Source: Voacanga thouarsii (lineage: Eukaryota; Streptophyta; Magnoliopsida; Gentianales; Apocynaceae). Taken from it: a stretch of 64,000 nt of DNA. Shown here piece after piece: positions 11,343-21,325 of the stretch. Position 1 is the first letter of the stretch. Every line of letters starts with the position of its first letter. The notes under the pieces were generated by a model. It made no database searches. It saw only the letters and a list, made by a program, of their open reading frames with translations, and was not told the DNA's origin. The DNA lies in NCBI GenBank assembly GCA_026120185.1, contig JANUWF010001659.1, positions 2,356,001 through 2,420,000 of the forward strand, written 5' to 3'. Both the position numbers and the translations under genes were made by a program.

Positions 11343-12789
11343 ATTTGTGAAAGATTTGTATGTTGATGATGAGGAGTTTGTGGATATTTTCCATGCTTGT
11401 GAGAAAGGTGCATTTGCCAAATATTATAGGCATGATGGTTTCTTGTTTAGGGAGGCAAGGCTTTGTGTGCCAAAGGATTCTATTAGGGTGTTACTAGTTA
11501 GGGAGGCCTATAGTGGGGGACTAATGGGGCATTTTGGTATTGCAAAAACCTTAGGCATCCTTAAGGAACATTTCTTTTGGAAAAAAAATGAGAAAGGATG
11601 TGGAGAGACATTGTTCTCAATGCATTATTTGTAGGCGAGCTAAGTCTAGATCTCTTCCACATGGTCTTCATACTACTTTGCCCACATCTAATGTACCTTG
11701 GGTTGATATTTAAATGGACTTCATCTTAGGATTGCCTAGGTCCAAGGACTCTATATTTGCGTTTGTTGATAGATTTTCCAAAATGGCTCATTTTGTGGCT
11801 TGTTCCAAGACTAATGATGCGTCTTATATTACAGATTTATTTTTTAAGGAAGTGGTGAGAATGCACGGGTTTTCAAGGACTATTATCTCAGATAGGGATA
11901 CTAAGTTCCTTAGCCACTTTTGGAGAGTTTTATGGAACAAACTTGGAACTAATCTCTTGTTTTCCACAGTTTGTCATCTCCAAACGGACGGACGAACGGA
12001 GGTAGTCAACCGAACACTCACCTAACTCTTGCGAACCATAATTAAGAAGAACTTGAAAAATCGGAAGGAGTGCTTGCCTTACGTTGAGTTTGCTTATAAA
12101 AGGGCTATTCACTCTACCACCTCTATTCTTCTTTTGAAATTGTATATGGTTTTAATCCTCTAACTCCTTTAAATTTGGTTCCATTGCCTATAGATGAGCA
12201 GTTGAACCTTGATGGAGCTAAGAAGGCAGAGATGGTGAAGGAACTCCATGAGAAGGTGAAAGCAACCATTGTAAAACGCAACGAAGAGATCGCCACTAAG
12301 TGCAATCAAGGAAGGAAAAATGTGTCCTTTGAGCTGAGCGATTGGGTATGGGTGCACCTTCGTAAGGAGAGATTCCCCACGCAATGACGGAGCAAACTAG
12401 ATCTAAAAGGGGATGGTCCATTTCAAATTCTTTCCAAAGTTGGAGATAACGCTTACATGATAGATTTACCCGGTGAGTATCATGTTAGTGCCACCTTTAA
12501 TGTTAGTGACCTCTCTCCCTTTGATATAGATGATGGCGATGATTCGAAGATGAATCCTTTTCAAGGAGGGGGAGATGATGAGACTCCATTTCATCATAGA
12601 GGACAAGGTCCAATGACAGGAGCTAGGTCTAAGAAGCTTTTAGACAATTTTCAATTGATCATCAAATCATGCTTAAGGATAAACGAGGATTGGAAGGTTG
12701 AGGAAGCTAGCCAAGAGTTCATATTGATGACCATCCGCAAAGGACTCCAACAAGAAGTCAAGTCGACAGCAAAGGTAGACGAAACTTGA
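11343..12789 (+). pseudogene. Gypsy C integrase, running into 3' LTR
   Basis: Integrase inserts the DNA copy into the genome. A zinc-binding N-terminal part (around 11400-11640) is followed by the catalytic core from about 11714. All three acidic residues are still visible in context: [15 protein letters not shown] and DGRTEVVNR. The C-terminal GPF/Y-type module (GPFQILSKVGDNAYMIDLPG, about 12413-12480) follows. The reading then passes the PPT and enters the 3' LTR, with a GPMTGARSKK motif, to the stop at 12787. No classical chromodomain is seen. Frame changes near 11340, 11640-11710 and 12030-12170 and several stops make it inactive. Confidence 0.85.
12563..12575 (+). other. Polypurine tract of C
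   Basis: AAGGAGGGGGAGA lies directly before the TG of the 3' LTR, the standard start of plus-strand synthesis. It also sits within the codons for the C-terminal tail of pol. Confidence 0.85.
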
Positions 12790-13580
12790 CAAGGGAAGCT
12801 TTCCAGAGGACAGCCGGCGCCGGCTCCTAGCAGCCAAACTGGCGTCGGCTTAAATCTACCCCAGCAGTAGCCTCAAATCACAACAAGACCAGATTGAAGA
12901 CAGAACCCAGTCGGCACCGGCTGTGATGTCCAAACTAGCACCGGCTTTCTCTTGGGCAGCCAACGATTGCCCCTTATTTTTAATGTTTTCTGCAATTTTC
13001 TTCAATTTTAATTGCTTGTAAAGACTTATTATGACCCTAAACTGTAATTAAATCTCAGGGATTACTTAGCTAGGGTTAGGATAGTATAAATAGCACATTT
13101 AGTGATTTGACAAGACAATACACTTTACTTGAATTCAAATTTGAGAGAGAATCTTGAGAGGCCCTAGCCTCCTTGTTCATCTTGTTCAAGACCAAGCTTA
13201 AGGGTTAGTCCTCTTTATGTATGAGTCTATAAATCTTTTGAATAATCCAATGTTGTTTTCTTTGAATGGGTCTTAGTTACTTTGTTCTTCTAAGTTTTGT
13301 TTGAAATCCAATATTTGGGTGCCTATTTTCTCTATTCTATTTATTTTTATTTGCCTTTATTGCTTCAAGGATATTGGAGTGAGATTATAGTAGAACTATC
13401 TACTTTTCTTGAGAGTTTTTGAAGCTTAGTTCTTCAAGGGTTTAATAGAGTGTAGGTTGTTATTTTGATTTCTCCTTTTTGTCACAAGAATCTCTATTTT
13501 TGGTCCCTTTGAATTGAGCTAAACACATCGCCAACTAGAACACCCACAACACCAAGAAAAGACACACAAGATTCGTATCA
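12576..13580 (+). repeat. Gypsy C 3' LTR
   Basis: It matches 6034-7039 over its whole length, from TGATGAGACTCC to GATTCGTATCA. GC-rich units lie at 12812-12850 and 12909-12946, and TATAAATAG at 13085-13093. The first ~210 bp also code for the end of pol. Confidence 0.92.
12812..12946 (+). repeat. GC-rich bipartite units in 3' LTR of C
   Basis: These are the copies of the units at 6271-6405. Unit 1 keeps the perfect palindrome AGCCGGCGCCGGCT. Unit 2 has drifted (AGTCGGCACCGGCT). Confidence 0.75.
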
Positions 13581-13639
13581 TCTTCCCTTTTCTCAATTTT
13601 TCAAATTACAACAGAATCTAAAAATATAACTTTATTCAA

Positions 13640-14100
13640 AGTCCTTGCATTCTTATTCTCTATTGCTTCTTCAGTTTTACTTCCTTCAAGTTATTTCTTT
13701 AAGGAATGACCATCAAGATGGTAGATGTTTTTTCTCTTATTTTTTCCTTGCATAACTAGATAGTTCCCTTTGTATATTTTGTAAGATTTTCCAACTCCAA
13801 CATACTTATATCCTTTTGATGGCATAACACCTAATAAAATAATATTGACACTAGAAGCAGGAACATACCTTACATCAGGAAGTATTTTGACTTCATCATT
13901 GTAGAGCTTAAGGCAGATTCGTCCAACACCTTCAACCTTCATCTTAGAGTTGTTTCCCACGTTGATGTGGCCAATGTTCCTCAATTGCAAATCATTGAAC
14001 ATGTCTTGGTTCTAGCAAATATACAAGTTTGATGCAAAATCGATTATCCAATTTGAATACTTCTCATCAGCATTATCATCTGAACATCTCATCAATAATA
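13640..14100 (-). pseudogene. Copia B aspartic protease region
   Basis: The minus-strand open stretch 14002-13691 shows the copia protease and following segment: NIGHINVGNNSKMKVEGVG, then LPDVRYVPASSVNIILLG and KNIYHLDGHS. Just upstream the active-site position reads WIIDFAS where WI(L/I)DSGA is usual, so the catalytic motif is lost. After it the sequence runs within about 100 bp to the polypurine tract; the GAG-pre-integrase and integrase domains that normally follow are absent. Confidence 0.75.
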
Positions 14101-14139
14101 GATCATCTCCTATAACGATATTTGTAAAGGAATCACTTA

Positions 14140-15000
14140 CTTTGGCCTTGCCCTTTATTTGTTCTTTTAGAGTTCTTAAATCCTCTTTCATTTTTGGGCA
14201 ACGCCTTTGGAAGTGACCAATCTTTCCACAATAATAGTACTCAAGGTTGCTATTATCACTTTGTTGGGATTTTCCTTTTCCTTGGTCACCTCTTCTTCTG
14301 CTTCGACTCCTCTCTTTTCTCCAACTCTCAATAGCTAGTACTCAACTATTTTCAAATTGATTTTCTTTTATCATCTGGTGATTTTTTTTAAAGATTTAGA
14401 CACCTTAATCAGTTGTAGTGTGCTTTTTCCTGCTAATAATGACTGCACTAGTGGCGTGTAAGATTTAGGTCGAGAAACTAACAAGAGCAATGCTTGCTTC
14501 TCATCTTCAATCTCATTCTCTGAATTTTTAAGTCGAGATACCAACTCATTAAATTTATCTATGTGATCAATAATGTAACCTCTTTCTTTCATCTTAAGTG
14601 AATATAGATCCATCTTCATCTTCAAGAGGTTAGTCAGTGTTTTTTATGCATGATTTTTATCTAAAATCTCCCACATATTCTTAGGTGATGTCTTATTCAA
14701 CATTATAAATTTAATATGTGGAGCCAATACTAACCGAATAGTACTAACTGCCCTTTTCTGAATATTACTCCAATCTAAATCCTTCATCCCTTCTGGCTTC
14801 CATCTTCTAATGCAGAATCAAGACCTTACTGCACTAAGTAGTCTTGAAATATGTATTGCTGTAGAGTGAAGTCAATCTTTCCATCAAACAATGGAAGTAA
14901 ATCCCATTCTTCATATATGTTATATTTAAAGAATCCATAATAAAATACCTTACCTCTACGTGACACAAAAAATTACCTCTTATTCAAAACTGCTGAAGAA
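14140..15000 (-). pseudogene. Copia B gag
   Basis: This is a copia-type capsid protein (UBN2-like family) on the minus strand. It has the segment KNMWEIL, the open stretch 14625-14371 (MKMKMDLYSLKMKERGYI, then LVSRLKNSENEIEDE, then LLVSRPKSYTPLVQSLL) and a zinc knuckle around 14200-14245. There the first Cys reads Tyr (YYYCGKIGHFQRRC), one G-to-A change. Stops and frame changes occur on both sides. The gene starts shortly after the PBS at 15063. Confidence 0.75.
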
Positions 15001-15062
15001 GCATCTCCTGCTCATTTTCTCTCCTCTTGAGACTTAAATCTTGCTCTTCTCCTAAGCTAAAA

Positions 15063-15080
15063 CCTGGCTCTGATATCACT
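15063..15080 (-). other. Primer-binding site of copia B
   Basis: The minus-strand sequence ends TGATATCAGAGCCAGG, one mismatch from the tRNA-Met complement, and directly follows the CA end of the 5' LTR. Confidence 0.8.
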
Positions 15081-15421
15081 TGTTGGGATAGGCAACAGAA
15101 GCAACATACAAATATATAGAAAAAGAAAAGAAAATTAAATAAATAATTTAAAAAATGAAAATTTAATGTGGTTCAGTCTCTCAATTAGACCTACATTTAC
15201 AACTCCGAAAGGAAACACTCCACTATGTAATTTTTGGAAGGACAAAATTACAAACTCTCACAAAATAACTCAAAGCCTAAAAATCTCTTAGTTTATTAGG
15301 CTGAATGAGTTGGTGCGCTCCCCCCAAAAACAATACTAACATCAGAGGTACTTATTTATAGGAAAATCCTCCCTTACCATTTTTTTAAGTTATCCCATGT
15401 AGAATTGAGAAAAACTCAACA
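15081..15421 (-). repeat. Copia B 5' LTR
   Basis: It is 341 bp with TG...CA ends on the minus strand (TGTTGAGTTTTTCTC to CTATCCCAACA). It pairs with 5687-6026 and is followed by the TSD TAGAG. Confidence 0.88.
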
Positions 15422-15426
15422 TAGAG

Positions 15427-15953
15427 GTGGAGACAATAGAAGAGAGCCCTCATTAGCAAAATTTTGTGAAGCATGGTAAGCTTTAAACTTTTGAATCAAA
15501 AGGTTAGATAGCCTTGAGGCCTATCATAGGGCTATAATATTATTGATCTAGAGAATGGTTTTTTTTTTTTTTTAATTTTGGAGGTGAGATTACTTGTTAA
15601 GAAACACTATATTAGGGTGCTTGAAGAAGGCCTATGGATTGTTTTTGCCAAATGGAAACCTAATTTTTGGTCGTCTATGGAAGTAATTCCCAATACCCAT
15701 ATTTGGGTTAAACTGCTATAGCTTCCTTTGGATTTATTTGACGAAGATCTGCTACTTAGGATAGGGAATTGCATTGATAAGGTTTTCAAATGTTATTAAA
15801 GTATGCATGTATATGCGTGGAGGCTGATTTGTATAAAAATTTATGCCCGTTTTAAAGCTTTTTGTTCATTCCCAAGCAGTGGAATACAAAGGTCTCAATC
15901 ATATATGTTTGCAGTGTGGTAGATACGGGCACTACTCTGAGGAGTGCGGGTAC
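15427..15953 (+). pseudogene. LINE (L1-type) ORF1: DUF4283 and zinc knuckle
   Basis: This is the ORF1 nucleic-acid-binding protein of a plant L1 LINE. DUF4283 features are readable in pieces: a VLEEGLWIVF segment near 15620, KWKPNFWSS, IWVKLL, LPLDLFDEDLL and RIGNCIDKVF. The family's terminal knuckle follows at about 15885-15950 (VEYKGLNHICLQCGRYGHYS). A T-run at 15550-15575 and several stops or shifts show decay. The reading stops exactly at the gypsy D insertion (15953) and resumes at 31750. Its 5' side is cut by copia B. Confidence 0.7.
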
Positions 15954-16978
15954 TGTCATGAGTCATTTTCTCACAAATCGACTAATCGTGATGCATATAA
16001 CTTGGTTAGGCCTGAGCCAACATCACACGACCTTTTTTGAACTCGTTCGAACACTTGAAAGTATGCATGAGTGGGTTCGTAGCGGGTCACAATGAAAACG
16101 ATTGAAAATGACAATGAACGATATGAAAATGACAGAAAATGGAAGTTAACCAGTACTTAATTGCATGAAAGTAGTTATTCCATTGAATTGAAAGTGATTA
16201 TAAAGTATTTACAATAAGTATTGGTGAGGCAGAACATTAATGTTTACAACCAATTTCATTTGCTTGTATCCAATCTTGTTTTCTTTTGACCCTTATAATA
16301 AATGTGGTAAACTTTTTCCAAGTTACAGTAGTAGATACCATTTTTCCAAGAAGGTTGGAAAAGTTTGCCGATTTTCTCTAGACCAAGTACAAAAAACTAA
16401 CTATGAAAATCTATATGCATAGCCTTCAAGGTCTTAAGAAAATTTTAAAATATAACAAAAGCATATCTACATATTTACACAAGAAAATTGAGGAATCGAT
16501 AGTTCTAGTCAATGGCTAACTATTGGCTCCTTACTAGTTCCAGTTACTGGTCGACCGCTGGGCACGAGGCTCAGTTCGGGCGCATGACACTAGCACAACA
16601 CATTAGGCTGGCGCATAGCTCTGATATATTCGGTTGGTCTCGGGCATCTAGGCTGGGCCTTGGGCACCGGCATGACAGGCTGGCTTGGTCTTAGGTCGTT
16701 CCATGTTATTTTTCACCCTCCATCTTGGGCCTTCGGCTAAGGACGCTCGAGTGTCTTTAAAATTATCTAGGATATCCTTGGCCAGGTCATAAATGTTCTT
16801 AGGTATACTCAGTCTAACCGTAAAAGGTAGTCAAGTACGCTTAGAAACATTCGGTCCCTTCAATTTCCTAGACAAGTTCGAAGTCACATAAGTGTTTCGT
16901 TGGCACTTCGGGCACTAAAGTTGGGTATGGGCAAGGTCTTGCCAACGCGAGTGAATTGTCATAAGTCGGCTTATGACA
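15954..16978 (-). repeat. Gypsy D 3' LTR
   Basis: It is 1025 bp, with minus-strand start TGTCATAAGCCGAC at 16978. The lower 330 bp match 20986-21325 and the upper 690 bp match 31041-31749. This identifies those two blocks as one split 5' LTR. Confidence 0.8.
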
Positions 16979-16993
16979 TTTCTCCCTACTTGA
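16979..16993 (-). other. Polypurine tract of D
   Basis: The minus strand reads TCAAGTAGGGAGAAA immediately before the LTR start, as expected for plus-strand priming. Confidence 0.7.
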
Positions 16994-17007
16994 TTTAGCT
17001 ATATCTT

Positions 17008-18842
17008 TGAAGGATCGCGGGAAAAATAAATACGTAGCGGAAGACAGCAAATTAAAATTTTTTAAGAGTGAAAGTCTAGGAATACTTACTTCTAGGGCGA
17101 TTAACTTTAGTAACTGGAGTCGGATTCGAGTTCAACGACACTTGTTGAATAGGAACGTCTACTTGTTCTACAGGGACACCAGCTAACTGTCAGCTCTTTC
17201 GCATCAATCACTTACCATGTTTGCAAATTCTTAACCTTCCAGAGTATTCTCTAACCATTATAGACATCTACTGGCGAAAGTAGATTTAGGGTGAACAGAA
17301 TTGGAACAAAAACAGAAGAGCTAAATGTTAAAGAAAAATAAAGGAAAATTAAAACCCAAGAAAAATGGTGGCCTTTTTTTAATTCCAAGAAAATTTTACT
17401 TAACCCTTTTTTGCTCATGAGATTCCTTTTAAATAACTAAAGCAGTTTCCTATTTTTTTTCAAACAAAAAACTAGCCACTCATTTTTCTTTTTAATTTCC
17501 TTTTTCATTTCCTATTAATTTCTTTGCACATTGCAACTTCATAAAAAAACCCTGATGAGCCATGTGATATTAATTAGTCCAATGACTAATTAAATAGCTC
17601 TCTTATTAATGAATTAATCCACTTGAGCTTAATATACAATTACCTAAGATAATTACTTAACTAAATTAGTTCTTTTATTAATTAATTAAAATACTTGGGC
17701 CTAATATAAAATTATCCAAGATAATTAATTAAATTGGCATAATTAATTATTCTAGTCAAATAAATAATTGGAATCCTAGAATAATTCTTCCAATAATAAT
17801 TTCACTCAATAAGCTCATACAGTAAATAAATTTACTAAGGTTATTTGAGCTACTCTGGGACCAAAAGACATATTATTCTTGACTACTAAAATGATAAAAA
17901 TATCCCTGCTAATAAATAGCTGTATTTTAATCATTTTAAATCTTTCATTTATCACTATATGGAAATATTGACCTCGAGAATAATATTGCAATTGCAGTGC
18001 CTTCGATCTATAGGTATAATAATGAAAATACTCTTGTACGTAACACCTGTCCTTGAGATAGAAAAATAGTACTAACACATTTCTCAACGACATCTACTAT
18101 CCTTTGATAACTAGTCCGATAATCCACGACTTCCAATATGTATCCACTTTTCACAAGGAGCTACCCAAAATTGTATATACTTAGTCATGTTTCTTAGGTC
18201 TCTAGATTATTAGATTATCTTAGACAATCACAAGGGGGTGATTTGTTCACGTAATGAAGTATAGAAACTCTATTGTATAAGTCTGTCTTAGTTAACTAGA
18301 GTCATACACCCAACGTATAAGGTTATTAGCCTTACGATAAAACCTCACCCAATATACATTAAAGTGTACAAGTCCAGCTTCACCATACCACCAACTTATA
18401 CTCAAATCTGAGGGTACTCGTCCATGTAGTAGCTGTGATAAATCGGTCTTTTTTTTATTTTAGTACTTTGATAAAGATTATTATCACATGGTTCAGTTCT
18501 AGATAATCCAAATACTTTTACACTATTGGTGTGAGTGGACTACTTACTGGTTAAAAATAAACTATTCCTCATTTAGCAACTATAGTGTAATGATCTAAAC
18601 CTTGATAAAGTGTCCAATTTCATCAATCGATCATGAATAATTTTTTCACTTATGTTTATCTGTTAGTAGCCCATAATCTATACTTACTGTGAAAATACGA
18701 CCCAATCATGTAGATTACTTACTAACATACTTAGACTTTTAATGTGCAAATATGTTTAAACAAACAATCATTAATGAATGAAACTTTTATTAATTTCCAA
18801 TATACAGAAATACGCAATACATTTTGGACATATATTCCAACA
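17008..18842 (-). repeat. Copia solo LTR 1 (1.8 kb)
   Basis: The minus strand starts TGTTGGAATATATGTCC at 18842 and ends GATCCTTCA at 17008. The flanking 5-mers are ATCTT (17003-17007) and ATCCT (18843-18847), a TSD with one change. No coding sequence or second LTR is present, so it is a solo LTR left by LTR-LTR recombination. It belongs to the long-LTR copia group also seen at 21491, 26316 and 34451. Confidence 0.75.
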
Positions 18843-18879
18843 ATCCTCAGTGCCACCTTTTCCATGAAGCTCCTGTGAT

Positions 18880-19480
18880 TTCTTGTACTGTTAGGGTGTT
18901 TCACCAAACGTTATTGGCCTTGCCACCTTTGAGATGGACGTCCCCTCAGGTGACTGGGTCTGGTAGCAAAGTCTATGACCCTGGACTTGTCTTTTCTTGT
19001 TGAAGCTTGGTACATGTCATTCCTATATTCTCCCTCAAACATGTACAAAGTCGATAGCCTGTACCATCTGCTAGATTTTTTTTTAGAAGTACGGCAGGAA
19101 TGACACAAGGTTTTCTTCCTAACATTACCCTTGCATTCGCATATGGGATCATGGACATGCTGAAGTCTCTAAAAAACTTCAGGCTCAGAATGAGCTGAAG
19201 TCATCCATCTTCACCACAGTGAACATAGTCATGCTATCCACGGGTCAGAATTTGACCTTTGCTTCAAGAACAACTCCTACAATTGATTTGGCTGCCATGT
19301 TCACGACTTAACTAAGCTTGTATGCTTCTCTAGTACTAGGCCTAACTGCTCAATTTTTGACTCACCAAGTAATTTTGAGATGCTCCTGTGTCCATTGATG
19401 CTCTCACAAGTCCACTATTCACTTGAACATCTATCATCACCAGTCTCTTCGGTATTGCGCTTCTCTTTGGAACTGGTTAG
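18880..19480 (-). pseudogene. Gypsy D aspartic protease
   Basis: On the minus strand a retropepsin domain is readable. The active-site segment MDTGAS is intact (Asp-Thr-Gly at 19384-19392). Further on comes a FTVVKMDDF segment typical of this family. The reading decays towards 18880 and is followed by PPT and LTR once solo LTR 1 is removed, so the pol enzymes are absent. The catalytic triad is kept although surrounding frames have stops. Confidence 0.65.
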
Positions 19481-19499
19481 TACATCATGGCAAGGGTTC

Positions 19500-20650
19500 A
19501 AGCACCTCCCTAGTCCTTCTCATTTACTTCGTCTTTAGCAAATTCTTCGTAGGGTGTCATATCCACAAGATATTACCCTAATGTAGCTGTTCTCTTCATT
19601 ATTTTTAGTTCCATTGAGACCTCTATCCCAAGTGTTAGCTCCCATAGCTTTCACTAATACTACCAAGGTACCCGGTTCGATCAATGTATTTATCAATTAT
19701 TTTTTAATGTCCTTTCTGGGGTAATCCCAAATGAGATATGGTTCTTACACAAGAAACATCCATATGCCCTTCACTGTTGCCCACCATCCTTCTTTCATTT
19801 CTGTTCCATCCCTCTCTTGGTGTAGACAGCTCGTCTCCCGCACTTAAACTTATTCTAGGCTAAAAAGTTTTCTTGAAAAGCCTCTCGATTCCACCATTCT
19901 CTCCTGAGGTTTAGTCAGATTCTTGCCCTGTACTCGCTCTTCTGGGGTTCTATCTCAGCAATGTACACCCTCCACCATAGTTTGGCATCGTCTTCCAAGT
20001 AAATGGTAGCATTGTCTACTTTCAAGAGCTTCTCAGTTATCCCAACCATCATGAAGTATTGGCTGAGGTTGAAGAAGAAGTTCTCCATCTTCTTAGCATC
20101 TCATACTCCTTTGGAGCTTCTCAGCTCTTTAACTTTCGACTTCGGAGCTTGCACGATCTTTATTGTCACTTGTCCCTCAATATTAACCTATCCTATGGCT
20201 AATTTGAGTGTCTGTAGATCCATCTAGATCTCTTCTAGCATGCCTTGTACCTTTTTCACAACACGGGCATTGACTACTACCGATATGCGTACCTCCTGTA
20301 GCACAACATAATGCTGGTCGTGCCTGATTTCATGCGATCTTGTCATGGCAACCATCTCTTTTAGTGCACTGACCACTTCGTCAACCCAGCCGCTAAGATG
20401 CACAACGTCCAACTCTATGAAATCTACATACTTCACTAGCAACCAAATGTCTATCAAGATCTCTCCTATGCATTTGGCACTGATTTTGTTCACAGTGGCC
20501 TCCAGCACCTCCAGTTGGTTCTTTATTGTATTTCACCTGATAATGGTCTAACCGTCGCCATTACAGGCTTGCTAGGTCCAATCTCGATCACAGGCTTACT
20601 CGAACTTGTCTCATTAGCCATTTTCTGTCCAAAATAATCAAAATTCGAAT
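19500..20650 (-). pseudogene. Gypsy D gag
   Basis: This is a capsid protein on the minus strand, with an N-terminal region in the open stretch 20508-20224 and then the motif KVKELRSSKGV (about 20130). A segment NFFFNLSQYF...AKLWWR of the plant chromovirus capsid follows (about 20080-19950). A decayed zinc knuckle (CFLCKNHISF) lies near 19750. Several stops and shifts are present. The arrangement parallels the gag of E. Confidence 0.65.
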
Positions 20651-20969
20651 CCACCTCTGTAGTTACTACCACGTCTCAACTAAGGTCCTTCCACACTAGC
20701 CAATATAACTAGGGTCCAGACCTCTGATATCTTTCTACCTCTATGCTAGTCTCTGGCTAGTTGATGCGATTGCCCACTAAGCACTCATCTGGCTCTTGGA
20801 CGAAAATTGTTCACTGCTTGCTCAAAAACCAACAACCCACGTCTTCTAAATCTAACTCCCAATAGCTTTGAGAAATTTTACACTGCACTGTCACTAACTC
20901 TCGATAGTGGTGGTAGCACATTTACTAGTCTCTAATACCGACTCCCACTCAATCTAATAGCATAGCTAT

Positions 20970-20984
20970 GAGTTTTGATGCCAA
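20970..20984 (-). other. Degenerate primer-binding site of D
   Basis: The minus strand reads TTGGCATCAAAACTC right after the end of the 5' LTR. It resembles the tRNA-Met PBS (TTGGTATCAGAGCTC) with transitions. The position supports it more than the match. Confidence 0.5.
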
Positions 20985-20985
20985 C

Positions 20986-21325
20986 TATCACAGGTTGTTT
21001 TCCCATAAATTGACTAAATGTGATCCCTACACTTAGCTAGGCCTGAACCAATATTACACTAGCCTCTTTTAAACTCATTCGAACATTTAAAAGTAAGCTT
21101 GAGCGGTTTCACAATGGATTATACTGAAAATGATTGAGAATGACAAAAAGAACTACTTAAACAAAAGTTAATCGTCACTCAATTATATGAAAGTAGTTAT
21201 TTTATTGAATTGAAAGTAATTACAAAGTATTTATAATAAGTATTGGTGAGTCAGAACACCAATATTTATAACCGATTTTGTTTACTTCTACCCAATCTCC
21301 TTTTTATTCGTCCTCTATAATAGAC
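20986..21325 (-). repeat. Gypsy D 5' LTR, lower part
   Basis: It aligns with 15954-16285 of the 3' LTR. It breaks off at 21325, where E starts, and continues at 31041. Confidence 0.75.

Larger units (their letters stand above)
6034..13580 (+). mobile_element. Complete Ty3/gypsy element C (CRM-like)
   Basis: This 7547-bp element has a perfect 5-bp TSD, TCTTC (6029-6033 and 13581-13585), LTRs of 1006 and 1005 bp, PBS, gag, protease, RT, RNase H, integrase and PPT in the standard gypsy order. Hand comparison of the LTRs gives about 60 mismatches in 1005 bp (about 6%). Mismatches are denser in the first 450 bp. All coding parts contain stops or frameshifts. The gag type, the tRNA-Met primer site, the absence of a classical chromodomain and a pol frame running into the 3' LTR suggest the CRM branch of chromoviruses; this placement is inferred. 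It sits in the polypurine tract of copia B. Confidence 0.92.
5687..15421 (-). mobile_element. Copia element B, gag-protease only, split by gypsy C
   Basis: This is a Ty1/copia element in minus orientation. The 5-bp TSD TAGAG lies at 5682-5686 and 15422-15426. Its LTRs are 340 and 341 bp. After removing the nested gypsy element C (6034-13580) the internal region is only about 1.5 kb: PBS, gag, aspartic protease, then directly a polypurine tract (GAGAAAAGGGAAGA on the minus strand, at the C insertion point). Integrase, RT and RNase H are absent. The LTRs differ by roughly 15% by eye, more than those of C, in keeping with C being the later insertion. It was either a non-autonomous family using another copia's pol, or one internal deletion. 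Confidence 0.85.

Noticed and set aside
6027..13585. Gypsy C as the internal region of the outer LTR pair (5687-6026 and 15081-15421)
   Set aside because: C has its own LTRs and TSD, lies in opposite orientation, and the outer pair has a copia PBS, gag and PPT of its own.
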